64,000 nucleotides of DNA from assembly GCF_000949635.1 (NCBI RefSeq), contig NZ_BAFN01000001.1, positions 3,779,052-3,843,051 of the forward strand, read 5' to 3'. The notes below the pieces were generated by a model. The model was not told the origin of the DNA and searched no databases. It saw only the letters and a list, made by a program, of their open reading frames with translations. This stretch comes from Candidatus Brocadia sinica JPN1. Lineage in GTDB: Bacteria > Planctomycetota > Brocadiia > Brocadiales > Brocadiaceae. Positions 52,360-61,973 of the stretch are shown here, one piece after another (position 1 is the first letter of the stretch; each line of letters begins with the position of its first letter). Both the position numbers and the translations under genes were made by a program.

Positions 52360-53247
52360 ATGATGAAGCAATTGAATCCTGTACAGACACATGCGCGAGA
52401 AATATTTTATGCAGGACTACGAGCGGTAGAGACTGACGTTTGTATGCGCAGGCATATTTGTCTCGCAGGTGGTTTCCTGAAAATGGGGAAAATGGTGTAT
52501 TATCTTAATACTTATAAGGATATTTATGTCGTTGGATTTGGCAAGGTTAGTGGTTTCATGGCTGTAACGCTTGAAGAATTGCTGGGGGAAAGGATAAAGG
52601 CGGGTATTGTTAATGTACGATATGGTTATGATGCTCCATGCAGGATTGTCAAAATTAATATGGCAGGGCATCCGATTCCGGACGAGTCAGGGATAAAAGG
52701 CACAATTGAAATCATTCATCTTTTAAGAGATGCAAGGGAAAGCGATCCTGTCATATGTCTGATCTCTGGAGGTGGGTCGGCTTTATTTGAGTTGCCGTAC
52801 GGAAGCATGTTTCGCAGGTAAAAGGAGGGCGTTTAGTAAAAATGTGTAAGGCTAAGATCGCATCACTAATATTATCAGATGTAGTGGATAATCAACTTGA
52901 TACCATTGCATCTGGACTGATATCGCCAGACCACAGCACCTTTTTAGATTGTGAAAAGATTTTGAAGAAGTATAAATTGTTTCACAGAATTCCCGTAGCA
53001 AATCGAGATTAACGGATTGGAAAATACGGTTGTTCTCAGCGCGGGTACTGATGGTATAGACGGAAACACGGATGCTGCCGGGGCCATTGCAGATGGTGTT
53101 ACCGTTACGCGTGCAAAGAGATTAGCATCCAGAAGCATATCTTGACGATAATAATTCGTATTCGTTTTTAAAGGGTTGAATGACCAGATCGTTACTGGCC
53201 CAACAAAAACAAACGTGATGGATATTATGCTATTGCTTGTCAAATAA
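52360..53247 (+). pseudogene. Glycerate 2-kinase (GckA/MOFRL family), heavily decayed
   Basis: The intact start encodes an open frame to 52821 with IYVVGFGKVSGFMAVTLEEL, AGHPIPDESGIKGTIEII and VICLISGGGSALFELP, the N-terminal glycerate kinase domain. After it, pieces in different frames match later parts of the family: LILSDVVDNQLDTIASGLISP (near 52868), TVVLSAGTDGIDGNTDAAGAI (near 53025), NNSYSFLK and TGPTKTNVMDI at the end (stop at 53247). Total length is about 890 bases against the usual ~1,300, so frameshifts and at least two deletions have inactivated it. Its former reaction is glycerate + ATP to 2-phosphoglycerate. Confidence 0.8.
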
Positions 53248-53348
53248 ATCAGATTATTTTCTTGCGCTTTTACCAAAAAAGTAGTTAATAATCTTTCACA
53301 GCACAAAAAATTCAGTGTATTCACACCAACTCAAAAATGTGAGGAACG

Positions 53349-53819
53349 ATGAGAATTCTGTCGGGTTTAAATTTATGCATTATTTTCCTGTGTTGTTGTG
53401 TGGGAATATTTATCGGTTTATGCGGATACACATTTTACTATGCAAATGGGGCATCCTATCTATCGAACGATCCGAAGGCTTGCGTTAACTGCCATATCAT
53501 GCGTGAACAATATGATGGATGGCAAAAAGCGAGTCATCATGCCGTTGCAACATGCAACGATTGCCATATACCACATGAGTTCGTGCCAAAATATATCACA
53601 AAACTAAAAAACGGTTTCTGGCATTCGAAGGGTTTTACCTTGCAGGATTTCAGTGAGCCAATTCGGATCCTGTCAAAAAACCGTGCCATTTTACAAAAGA
53701 ATTGTCTGTATTGCCACGGGGAGTTCGTGAGCGAGATAGCTACTCACCCGGGCAACGATAGGCAAATGTTGGATTGTATCCATTGTCACAGCAGCGTCGG
53801 TCACGGTCCGTCGCGCTAG
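53349..53819 (+). CDS. nrfH: Tetraheme cytochrome c NrfH (NapC/NirT family)
   Basis: Membrane-bound quinol dehydrogenase subunit feeding NrfA. The 156-residue protein has one N-terminal transmembrane helix (residues 8-30) and four CxxCH motifs: CVNCHIM (45-51, with the Met two residues after His that is typical of NrfH haem 1), CNDCH (69-73), CLYCH (119-123), CIHCH (143-147). Immediately followed by nrfA. GAGGAACG ribosome-binding site. Uses menaquinol, consistent with mqnA/mqnC. Confidence 0.93.
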   Translation: MRILSGLNLCIIFLCCCVGIFIGLCGYTFYYANGASYLSNDPKACVNCHIMREQYDGWQKASHHAVATCNDCHIPHEFVPKYITKLKNGFWHSKGFTLQDFSEPIRILSKNRAILQKNCLYCHGEFVSEIATHPGNDRQMLDCIHCHSSVGHGPSR

Positions 53820-53838
53820 ATTGAGGAGAAACAAAGCC

Positions 53839-55305
53839 ATGAATCGTCAATCGCCAGTTCATTTTCGAGCTAGTACGAAGATTTTCTATCTGCTAATAAT
53901 TGTTGTAGTTGCAGTTGCAACGGTGGGAGTTATTCTTCTGTTAAAAAACGTTACCCGGCGCAAAGAAGAGGCGAAGCAGCATGTATTTCGCGTGGTGGAA
54001 GTGACTGAGGATACCGTTGACCCTGTTATCTGGGGTAAAAATTACCCGCGTCAATACGATGGTTATCGCCGGACAGTCGATACAGAACGGACCAGACACG
54101 GTGGAAGTGATGCCTTCAATAAGCTTGAAGAAGACCCGCACTGGCGTGAAATCTTTAAAGGCTATGCCTTTGGTGTGGATTATCGTGAGGATCGGGGCCA
54201 TGCCTACATGCTCTCTGATCAGGATATAACGGAACGGATTAAAATTGTCAAACAACCGGGCGCATGTCTGCATTGTCATTCATCTGTCCTGCCTGCTTAC
54301 CGGGAGGCTGGCATTCAGGCAGGTATACCTGCGGATAAAGCACATCGGCAAGAGCAAATTATGAAAGGTTTTGAAATAGTCTGTGCCATGCCATATGATG
54401 AGGCGCGCAAGATGGTCTCCCATCCTGTCTCCTGTATTGATTGCCATGATCCGGAGACCATGCAATTACGCGTTACCAGGCCTGCCTTTCTCAATGCGAT
54501 TCGAGAGTTAGCCAGATCGGATTATCCATTACCCCATTTACCCAGCATTGAACGCTGGCGTAAAGAAGGGCGTAAAGCTGAGTATGATGTTAATGTGATG
54601 GCGACACGACAGGAGATGCGTTCATTTGCCTGTGGCCAATGCCATGTTGAGTATTACTTTAAAGGCGAAGGGAAACTCTTAACGTATCCCTGGCAAAAAG
54701 GTATGAGGGTAGACCAGATCGAAGGCTATTATGATGAAACGGGCTTTAAAGATTGGACTCACAAAGCTACCGGTGCGCCGGTACTCAAAGCCCAGCATCC
54801 TGAATTTGAAATGTGGAGTCAGGGGATTCATGCCCGTAGCGGTGTGGCATGTGCGGACTGCCATATGCCTTACAAACGGGACGGAGCAATCAAAATCAGC
54901 GACCACAATGTGCGCAGTCCGTTATTGAACGTTTCCAATGCATGTCAAACCTGTCATCATTTTAGCGAATCGGAACTTAAGTCGCGTGTTGAATTGATTC
55001 AGGACCGCACAAGAGACTTAATGGTTCGTGCTGAGGTCGCGGTGGTTGCCCTTATTCATGATGTACAACGGGCGCAAGAATCTGGTATACCTGAGGAACA
55101 ATTGAAAGCGGCGCAAACCTTACACCGTAAGGCGCAGTGGCGACTGGACTTTGTGGCAGCAGAAAATTCAATGGGTTTCCACGCTCCACAAGAAGCCGCA
55201 CGTATACTGGGTGAAGCAATTGATTATGCGCGGCAAGGGCAGCTTGAGATACTGAAATTACAAACTACGGCAACAGCAAAAGATAAACCTGTAAAGGCCA
55301 ACTGA
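53839..55305 (+). CDS. nrfA: Pentaheme cytochrome c nitrite reductase NrfA with CxxCH at haem 1
   Basis: Reduces nitrite to ammonium with six electrons. Start ATG 53839 after GAGGAG; a TTG at 53821 is less likely. The N-terminal hydrophobic helix has no clear cleavage site and may anchor the protein. Five haem motifs: CLHCH (143-147), CIDCH (199-203), CGQCH (265-269), CADCH (338-342), CQTCH (369-373). The classical enzyme has CxxCK at haem 1, giving a Lys ligand to the catalytic haem; here it is CxxCH, as in some other NrfA lineages. Other landmarks are kept: DPHWREIFKGYAFGVDYREDRGHAYML, QHPEFEMWSQGIHARSGVACADCHMPY and AENSMGFHAPQEAARIL. Function in nitrite ammonification or detoxification is likely. 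Confidence 0.92.
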   Translation: MNRQSPVHFRASTKIFYLLIIVVVAVATVGVILLLKNVTRRKEEAKQHVFRVVEVTEDTVDPVIWGKNYPRQYDGYRRTVDTERTRHGGSDAFNKLEEDPHWREIFKGYAFGVDYREDRGHAYMLSDQDITERIKIVKQPGACLHCHSSVLPAYREAGIQAGIPADKAHRQEQIMKGFEIVCAMPYDEARKMVSHPVSCIDCHDPETMQLRVTRPAFLNAIRELARSDYPLPHLPSIERWRKEGRKAEYDVNVMATRQEMRSFACGQCHVEYYFKGEGKLLTYPWQKGMRVDQIEGYYDETGFKDWTHKATGAPVLKAQHPEFEMWSQGIHARSGVACADCHMPYKRDGAIKISDHNVRSPLLNVSNACQTCHHFSESELKSRVELIQDRTRDLMVRAEVAVVALIHDVQRAQESGIPEEQLKAAQTLHRKAQWRLDFVAAENSMGFHAPQEAARILGEAIDYARQGQLEILKLQTTATAKDKPVKAN

Positions 55306-55419
55306 CAGAGAGATAAAATCCGTCTTGCCAATATTATCAGCCATTGCAGGTATATTTTTAAAACATGAATATAGTTCTTTGCCATTTTACCGTTCCTTAG
55401 CGTTAAAATATTAACCATT

Positions 55420-55779
55420 CTATAGTCTTTTAATTCTTGGGAGTTCCTTATCTGATATGCATTTTTGGGATGACTTAACTTTTCCCTGAAACGTGACTAT
55501 CTCTTTCAGGAAATCATCCAGATCAATTTTTATTTTTATCCCTTCCAATTTTTTTAAAAGTTTAATGCCTTTTTCGAGAAGTCTTGAAGTTCCGATATAA
55601 TTTTTCCGTTTGTAGTGATGGAGTGCTACCGCAACCATGATCAATCCTTGAATGAAATATTTTTCGGGTGAGTTTTCAATACCACGCCATTGATCTTCCC
55701 ATGTTTCATGGGCTTCGAAATAATTCCCTTCATTGAAGAATTTGATGCCTTCCTCAAATTTATCCATGTCTATATTCAT
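55420..55779 (-). CDS. DUF309 family protein
   Basis: 119 residues with GIKFFNEGNYFEAHETWEDQW and KYFIQGLIMVAVALHHYKRKNYIG, the two conserved helix blocks of DUF309 (FNxGxYFEAHExWE, QGLI-hAxxxxH). An all-helical protein of unknown function. Sits 74 bases downstream of purM on the same strand. Confidence 0.88.
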   Translation of the reverse strand: MNIDMDKFEEGIKFFNEGNYFEAHETWEDQWRGIENSPEKYFIQGLIMVAVALHHYKRKNYIGTSRLLEKGIKLLKKLEGIKIKIDLDDFLKEIVTFQGKVKSSQKCISDKELPRIKRL

Positions 55780-55853
55780 AACTGTTACCGTGTTAAAACT
55801 TTTTTCCCAATTTTGTTGTGGCTATGCCACGTTAAGGTATTGAGTAAATTCTT

Positions 55854-56933
55854 TCATACAATGTGTACAATCCTATCTCCTCTCGTAACTTCACCAATAA
55901 CCATTCCTGGTTCTTTTGCATGTCTAAGATCATCTAAGAGAGTTTCGGCATCTGATTTGGATACCATCAATACCATCCCAATACCCATGTTAAATACACG
56001 AAGCATTTCCTGATCATTAACGCCACCTACATTCTGGATGATGTCAAATATCTTCGGAACGTCCCATCTATTTCTTTCCAGCTGAACAGCACAACCTTCC
56101 GGTAAGATACGAGGTATATTTTCCAGGAGCCCGCCCCCTGTAATATGAGCCATCCCCTTTACGATCTTCTTAGTCTTATGTTTATTCAACACTTTCAAAA
56201 TCGATTTCACGTAGATTTTAGTTGGTTTTATCAATTCTGCTCCCAGGGTAGTATTCAATCCGTATTTACTAAGACTCTGGGTTGTTTTCATCTTTGCTTT
56301 GTCAAAGAAAACCTTTCTTACAAGAGAAAACCCATTGCTGTGGATACCGCTCGAACTTAAACCTATCACCATATCTCCGGGTTTTATTGTTTTGCCATTG
56401 ATAATCTTGTCCTTTTCAACGACACCAACCACAAAACCTGCGATGTCATATTCGCTATCATGATAAAACCCTGGCATTTCTGGTGTTTCACCGCCAATGA
56501 GGGCGCAACCTGACTGGCGACATCCTTCTGCAATACCATCTATTACTTCGTGCAGGACCTTCGGTACAATCTTGCTACTTGCCAGATAATCCAGGAGAAA
56601 TAGGGGCTCTGCCCCCAATACAATGATGTCATTTACACACATGGCCACAAGATCGATTCCGATGGTATCGTGTTTATTCATCATAAAGGCAATTTTTAAT
56701 TTGGTACCCACACCGTCGGTGGAGGAGACGAGTACGGGTTGGCGATATTTCTTAAGTCGAGAATTTAGCGCAAATAGTCCGCCAAATCCATCAGGATTTT
56801 CAATTACCCTCGGACTGAAGGTCGTTTTCATTTTTGAGTAAATATCTGTGGTAAATTGACCTTTTGTGTCAATATCAACACCAGCATCTCTGTAAGAAAG
56901 TCCCTTTGTTGTTTTCTTGGTTTTTTTTGTCAT
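55854..56933 (-). CDS. purM: Phosphoribosylformylglycinamidine cyclo-ligase PurM
   Basis: AIR synthetase of purine synthesis (ATP-dependent ring closure). 359 residues with [59 protein letters not shown]-type block ([14 protein letters not shown]), [34 protein letters not shown] and [16 protein letters not shown]. Complete. Only other purine gene in the window besides the broken purF, 49 kb away. Confidence 0.96.
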   Translation of the reverse strand: [359 protein letters not shown]

Positions 56934-56982
56934 AAGTTGTCCTTCGTAAAGTAAGGCAGACAGCCGTTCACTCTTATCATAA

Positions 56983-58038
56983 TTAAATTAATATTTTTTT
57001 CTCTGTGTCCTCTGTATCTTTGTAGTTTGTTTTTTCCTTCCACGAAGGCTTTATTGAACCCACCCTGCCTTTACAAAAACCCAGACACATGCCAAATACA
57101 TACGCAAACTCACGTACGAGGGGTAAAACTGCAAGCACAGGTAATGTTTTTAACGATGCACGATCTCTATTTCTAGCCATAACGACGGCACCTAATGGAA
57201 CGTAAATGAGTGTCAATAAATTTAATAAAAGTAAGAAGATCAAACCTGGCACGAAATACATGCGTATTCCATACGGTATCGTTACCAGAAATGTTAAGAG
57301 GCTTAGAAAAAGCGCCATGAATAACATAGGTCGTATCCATAGTTTTATATTAAATGGCATTTGTTCACGAAATTTCAGGCCCATTGCATATCCCCAGTAA
57401 AACTTTCTCCTCCAGATACCTGACCATGTATCTGGATATTGGGTACTCACAATATTGTTGGGATCATAAACAACCGTACCTACCCTCCGTAATTTCCATC
57501 CTAACTCAGAATCCTCACTCCACCATGAATTTTCGTTAAAACCTCCTAAATCTAATAGTGCATTTCTACGAATAGCTGAATTTACGCCAGACAGCTTATT
57601 GGGCACAAGCGACTTCCTAAAGACCCCATTCAATATTTGATCCAGGACACTCGTCGCATTTGCCAATGGTTTATCCTTGTTATGAGACTGATAAGCTCCA
57701 CCTACTGCAATGACACCTTGTCGTTTAAAATGTGATTTAAACCTTTGTAACCAATCAGCGGGTACAACTGTATCGGCATCCGTTGTGATAATAATGTCAC
57801 CTGTAGCCTTTTGCAACCCGGAGTTCAGGGCAGCAGCCCTTCCGCCGTTTTTTTTCCGCCTGGCCAAAATTACCCCTTTATCCAAAAATCTCTCTACAGA
57901 CTGAACAGTACTATCAGTCGAGGCATCGTCAATAACAATGATTTCCTTATCGCCGTAAGTAAGCGAAGTGAGGGAATTGAGACAGGATGAGATGGGTTGT
58001 TCTTCATTGTATGCAGGAACGAGGATGGAAAATTTCAT
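56983..58038 (-). CDS. Family 2 glycosyltransferase with membrane C-terminus
   Basis: Start ATG 58038 (MKFSILVPAYNEEQPISSCL). GT-A fold: the nucleotide-binding VPAYNEE, EIIVIDDASTDST, RKKNGGRAAALNSGL, TTDADTVVP (DxD), and a QxxRW-like WRRKFYWG block, followed by two to three transmembrane helices (residues 240-305). Probably makes a surface or secreted polysaccharide. 26 bases upstream lie REP-like repeats. Confidence 0.85.
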   Translation of the reverse strand: MKFSILVPAYNEEQPISSCLNSLTSLTYGDKEIIVIDDASTDSTVQSVERFLDKGVILARRKKNGGRAAALNSGLQKATGDIIITTDADTVVPADWLQRFKSHFKRQGVIAVGGAYQSHNKDKPLANATSVLDQILNGVFRKSLVPNKLSGVNSAIRRNALLDLGGFNENSWWSEDSELGWKLRRVGTVVYDPNNIVSTQYPDTWSGIWRRKFYWGYAMGLKFREQMPFNIKLWIRPMLFMALFLSLLTFLVTIPYGIRMYFVPGLIFLLLLNLLTLIYVPLGAVVMARNRDRASLKTLPVLAVLPLVREFAYVFGMCLGFCKGRVGSIKPSWKEKTNYKDTEDTEKKILI

Positions 58039-58044
58039 CAAAAA

Positions 58045-58083
58045 TCCCCTCACCCTAGCCCTCTCCCCTTGTGGGAGAGGGAA
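58045..58083. repeat. REP-like palindrome
   Basis: CCCTCACCCTAGCCCTCTCC followed by CCTTGTGGGAGAGGG, with stem CTCTCCC (58061-58067) / GGGAGAG (58073-58079). This repeat type is common between genes in many bacteria. Confidence 0.6.
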
Positions 58084-58207
58084 TTTTTTCTCTATCTTTG
58101 GAACTGTCCAGAAAGCTCAGGATTCCCCTCGTTTGACGTGAGGAGTGCAGGGGAGGATGAAAAATATGTATACTTTTTTGGGAGTTGTTGTACATAAAAT
58201 CATGTCT

Positions 58208-59629
58208 CTAAAAGAGCTTTCTGAAGATGGCCTTTAAGGAATCCAGGGAACCTAATCGCCGTATGTTTTTCAGAATAAAACGGGGCGTTAAAAAAAATTC
58301 AAAATTGGCACGTCGTACGGCATTTTCTAAGTCAGCCTTGCCAAGATGAGGATAGGCGATATTGGCCTCCTTTGCTACATTGACAGGCTTATAATCTCCA
58401 TAAACAAAGAGTTTGTTTTCTTTGGCAATTTTATAAAATTCCGTACCGGGGAAAGGGTTGGCGATATTATACATGACCTGGTCAACCTTCAGCCGTTTGA
58501 CCTCTTCCCTGTTCTTTTTTATGGTGTCCATTGTCTCCAGTGGAGATGCGCCAAACATGATATTGATCTTTGCATTAATACCGTATTTCTTGACCAATTT
58601 TATGGCTTCTTCATTCTTCCTGACATCAATGTCTTTCCTGACATAATCCAGTATCTCTTGATTAAATGATTCAACGCCGAGATCGATAAACTTGCAATGT
58701 GCCTCCGCCATGGCCTTCACAATAGGCTCATTTAGATGATCTGACCTTGCAGAGCAACCCCACACGATACCCAGGTCTTTGATTCCTTCACATATTTTTA
58801 CAGTTCGTTCTTCTCCCCATACAAACTGGTCATCCTGAATATTTGCAGCCTTGTAACCTTGAGATTTTAGCAATTTGAATTCTTCGATAATATTTTCAGG
58901 TGACCGCTTTCTCACTGGTGGTTTCCTACCAACATGGTGTTTGTATTCAAGTTCCCGCGAGAAGCTTAAAGAAGATGGAACACAATAGATACACCGATAC
59001 GAGCAACCCCTTGATGTACAAACAGCCGTAAAGGGCCTTTTTCCTAGCTTCGGATTATAATAGGCATCCCTTTCTTCCAGGAGGTGTCTGGTTGGAAAGG
59101 GGATCGCATCCAGGTCTTCTATCGGTTCCCTGTTAACATTATGAATGATTTCATCATTGTTTCTAAAAGAGACGCTTTCTATACCTCTAATATTTGATTT
59201 TGCCTCTAAGGCCTTCACGAGCTCAAGCATGGTATATTCTGGTTCACCTCTGACAACATAGGTGTCTTCATCTATAACAAATTCTCCAGGTCTGTCGGAT
59301 GGTGCAGGGCCAAAAAATACGATTGGTACCTTCCCTCTTATCTCGCGAATATCCATGAGTGCCTGCATATCGGTTTTTTGAGAGAGATTAACAGAATAGA
59401 AGCAATATACATCACTTAAATCTTCCTTCAAAAATGTGAGAAAGTGTCCCCTATCCCACTTTTTGATTGTCGTTTCAATGTATTTAACTTTATAACCCTC
59501 CTTTTCCAGGATGGCGGCAGCACTCAGGAGAAAGATGTTTGGGACATAATAGAGCAAATAGGCACAACCGGCAACCCGTTCAGGAATATTTCCATCAATG
59601 GGTGGTGGTACGAGAAAGGTAATTTTCAT
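58208..59629 (-). CDS. Cobalamin-binding radical SAM protein (BchE/HpnJ-like)
   Basis: 473 residues: an N-terminal B12-binding Rossmann-like region (PPPIDGNIPERVAGC ... VPIVFFGPAPSDRPGEFV) and a radical SAM domain with Cys209, Cys213, Cys216 (CSYRCIYC), then DQFVWGEERTV, SARSDHL, FIDLGVESFNQEILDYVRKD and NIMFGASPLETMDT. Such enzymes methylate or rearrange lipids, antibiotics or tetrapyrroles. With a glycosyltransferase in front it might act on an envelope lipid; no specific substrate can be given. Confidence 0.82.
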   Translation of the reverse strand: MKITFLVPPPIDGNIPERVAGCAYLLYYVPNIFLLSAAAILEKEGYKVKYIETTIKKWDRGHFLTFLKEDLSDVYCFYSVNLSQKTDMQALMDIREIRGKVPIVFFGPAPSDRPGEFVIDEDTYVVRGEPEYTMLELVKALEAKSNIRGIESVSFRNNDEIIHNVNREPIEDLDAIPFPTRHLLEERDAYYNPKLGKRPFTAVCTSRGCSYRCIYCVPSSLSFSRELEYKHHVGRKPPVRKRSPENIIEEFKLLKSQGYKAANIQDDQFVWGEERTVKICEGIKDLGIVWGCSARSDHLNEPIVKAMAEAHCKFIDLGVESFNQEILDYVRKDIDVRKNEEAIKLVKKYGINAKINIMFGASPLETMDTIKKNREEVKRLKVDQVMYNIANPFPGTEFYKIAKENKLFVYGDYKPVNVAKEANIAYPHLGKADLENAVRRANFEFFLTPRFILKNIRRLGSLDSLKAIFRKLF

Positions 59630-60290
59630 AAGATATATTTCGTTAAATTTCAGTAATTATTTCTACAGATGCTTTTAATGCTTATACTCAGAGATGGAGT
59701 AACTAACAATAATATTCGAAAATTCTTCAATAAGTTTAAGGTTCATTTAAAACCCCAGACACAAGTTGCGTAGCATAAAGAATGTTGGGCTTCACTTTCA
59801 GACTGGGCCAAATGGGCAATTTCACCCTATTTCGTGAGATTTATTCCCTACTTTATGAGCTAAAAAGCGACAAAACAAGTGCAAAAAATGGCAATTTATA
59901 ACAGTTCTTACCCACTTTTGAAGCAAAAAAGTTCATTTGATCCACTCTGTTCGTTTAACCCAACCTTATTAATTATTCGCTTTATCTAAGATCTTTTTCA
60001 GACACATTTTAATACTTCTAAAACAATCATCATACTGTATTTAGCAAACATTTCGTACATCAATTCTACATATTTGAGAATTACGTTAGTATTTGCATGG
60101 GTAAAGTGGAATTATAAACGCATACGATATGGAGACGAATATTTTTTATTGAACATTTTCGTTTTTTCCTTAAAGGATTTAATTTGAAATATACCACGAA
60201 AGGCTTATTTTTACAAGGCAAAATGACTACGAAGTATAGGAAGTGAACTTCGCGCAGAATGCGAAATTATGAGGCCATAAATAAATCTTT
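59630..60290. other. AT-rich intergenic region without recognised features
   Basis: 661 bases between the radical SAM gene and the triheme cytochrome gene. No coding frame with a plausible start, no tRNA, and no strong hairpin. It could contain promoters or an unidentified small RNA. Confidence 0.4.
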
Positions 60291-61007
60291 TCAAGACCCC
60301 TGCGTCTTTACAAGCAGATCAACGATGAGATTGAATTCATCACTGCTGAACCAGTCTTTTTGAAACTTTTGCCTGGCCAGCACACGCATATCTACAACAC
60401 AATCTTCCCAACCCTTCCTGGATTTTCGCTCTAACAGGATCCTGCCCACTTCATGACATACAAGGCATTTTTCCACCATGATCTGAGCAGCTACATCATC
60501 TCGCATCATTTTCCCCCTTTCGGTAAGGTACTCTGTAAGGATCGGAATGTCTTCATCCAGGAATAATTCAGGTGCATTGTCGCGCATCCGCAATATAGTT
60601 TCCTGCCACTCTTCTCTTGTCTTGTTTTGCTTCAAAACTCTGTTTACTGTATGACACCTTGTACACCGGTCAATAAAAAGTACTTGGACGTCAGCGTATT
60701 TTTTCGTTTGAGATGTTGCAACTATCGTATCCTTTCTTCCATTAACGATTTCATCAATTATCAGTGCGCCCTCCTCTGCTGTAATCCATAACGGGTTTTT
60801 TCCCATCATCCGAGTGATACAAATTCTCCATTCATTTTTAGTTTTAGGTTCCGCGAATACTCGCTCAAGTGTATGGCATTTTGAGCATTTTTCTTCATAT
60901 AAAAATTGTGATGCCTTATATTGAAATTTTTCATGGATTTCCTGCGCTTGGCCATAGCTCAAGGAAGATGCTAGACATACTATTAATAACGACAAAAAAT
61001 ACTTCAT
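60291..61007 (-). CDS. Triheme cytochrome c with three tandem haem repeats
   Basis: ATG 61007 (AAAGG upstream) gives a 238-residue exported protein (signal peptide ending SSLSYGQAQ). Three repeats of about 70 residues each hold one CxxCH: CSKCHTLERVF, CTRCHTVNRVL, CLVCHEVGRIL, each followed by a K(T/S)RxxW-type segment (KTKNEWRICI, KTREEWQETI, KSRKGWEDCV) and a D/E-rich helix. This CxxCH-V-x-R-h-L repeat occurs in periplasmic electron carriers. Probably shuttles electrons to a periplasmic reductase; partner unknown. Confidence 0.85.
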   Translation of the reverse strand: MKYFLSLLIVCLASSLSYGQAQEIHEKFQYKASQFLYEEKCSKCHTLERVFAEPKTKNEWRICITRMMGKNPLWITAEEGALIIDEIVNGRKDTIVATSQTKKYADVQVLFIDRCTRCHTVNRVLKQNKTREEWQETILRMRDNAPELFLDEDIPILTEYLTERGKMMRDDVAAQIMVEKCLVCHEVGRILLERKSRKGWEDCVVDMRVLARQKFQKDWFSSDEFNLIVDLLVKTQGS

Positions 61008-61281
61008 TATCAAACCTTTACCGCTCTTAATGGATTTTCAATGGCAATATAGTATAAAAATAATACGCTTTTTTGTTAGCTCAAAGACCTTACCACCATG
61101 CGTACCAGATTTTTCAAAGTAATAACTCTTTTTACTGTAAATATAAGCCCTTCAGGGAATATTCGCAAGATAAAACTGAGTTTGTTACTGAATGAACAGT
61201 AAATATTTTTATAGTTTTTTATTGACCTCATGAAAATATATTTTTATAAAAGAGTTGTATAGGCTTAATTGTATATATACC

Positions 61282-61386
61282 GTGATATTGCTGGATGGAG
61301 ATAAGTGGGTTGTGAGAGATAGCGGGGACAGTACAAATGGAATTGGGGGAAAAAGAATTGGGCTTTTACGGAGGGTTTATGAATAG
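61282..61386 (+). pseudogene. FHA-domain fragment
   Basis: The 34 codons from GTG 61282 read LLDGDKWVVRDSGDSTNGIG followed by GKRIGLL, the STNG-containing C-terminal part of a forkhead-associated domain. The N-terminal half is missing. The end overlaps the next gene's start. Probably a remnant left from a deletion. Confidence 0.5.
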
Positions 61387-61972
61387 ACTAACGATATCTT
61401 TGGCCCTGATGTTATGTATTTTATGTCTTGGATGTAAGACAATTTCCACGAGTGTGATAGACGTAGCCTTAGATATTTCTTCTCGTGATATAAAGACCGT
61501 GGCCGTGATGCGCTTTGATGATAAAATTATCCAGGACAAGGCAGTGAATGGTTTTTTCATAAAAACAATGAGTAATCCGGATGCAGGAGAGATACTTGCG
61601 GATTTAATGGTTAGTGAGTTATCAGGATGGGATAAATTTGAAATTTTACCGCGCTCAGAGGTCAAGGGTAAGATAAGGAGCGGAGGTGACGTGGAGTCGG
61701 AACTGGTCAGGCAGAGGGATTACAAAGCCCTGGGAAAGATATTGAAGGTGGATGCAGTGGTTATTGGTAAGATACATGCCTTTGACTTATCAAGTATGCC
61801 GGTCTACGAACGGGGAGTTGTGTCTTTTACGGCAGAATGCATTGATACACAAAATGGGAAGGTTCTGTGGTCTTTAGAAGCGAATGAAACTGCGCCATAT
61901 AAGGACGAAATTGAAGTAGCAAGCAAGGTCATCAGGGAAGTGGTCGAAAGACTGAAAAAAGAGACAGAATAA
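61379..61972 (+). CDS. CsgG/TolB-N-like lipoprotein
   Basis: ATG 61379 after GGAGGG gives a 197-residue lipoprotein (MNRLTISLALMLCILCLGC; Cys19). The mature part has VAVMRFDDKI, GEILADLMVSELSGWDKFEILPRSEV, KALGKILKVDAVVIGKI and IDTQNGKVLWSLEA, the order of motifs in CsgG-like lipoproteins. It has a similar layout to the lipoprotein at 3226, but the sequences are not closely alike. Probably in the outer membrane. Confidence 0.8.
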   Translation: MNRLTISLALMLCILCLGCKTISTSVIDVALDISSRDIKTVAVMRFDDKIIQDKAVNGFFIKTMSNPDAGEILADLMVSELSGWDKFEILPRSEVKGKIRSGGDVESELVRQRDYKALGKILKVDAVVIGKIHAFDLSSMPVYERGVVSFTAECIDTQNGKVLWSLEANETAPYKDEIEVASKVIREVVERLKKETE

Positions 61973-61973
61973 G

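Noticed and set aside
58045-58083. Transcription terminator after the glycosyltransferase start region
   Set aside because: The hairpin has no T-run in the proper place and sits upstream of the gene; it is a common dispersed repeat.
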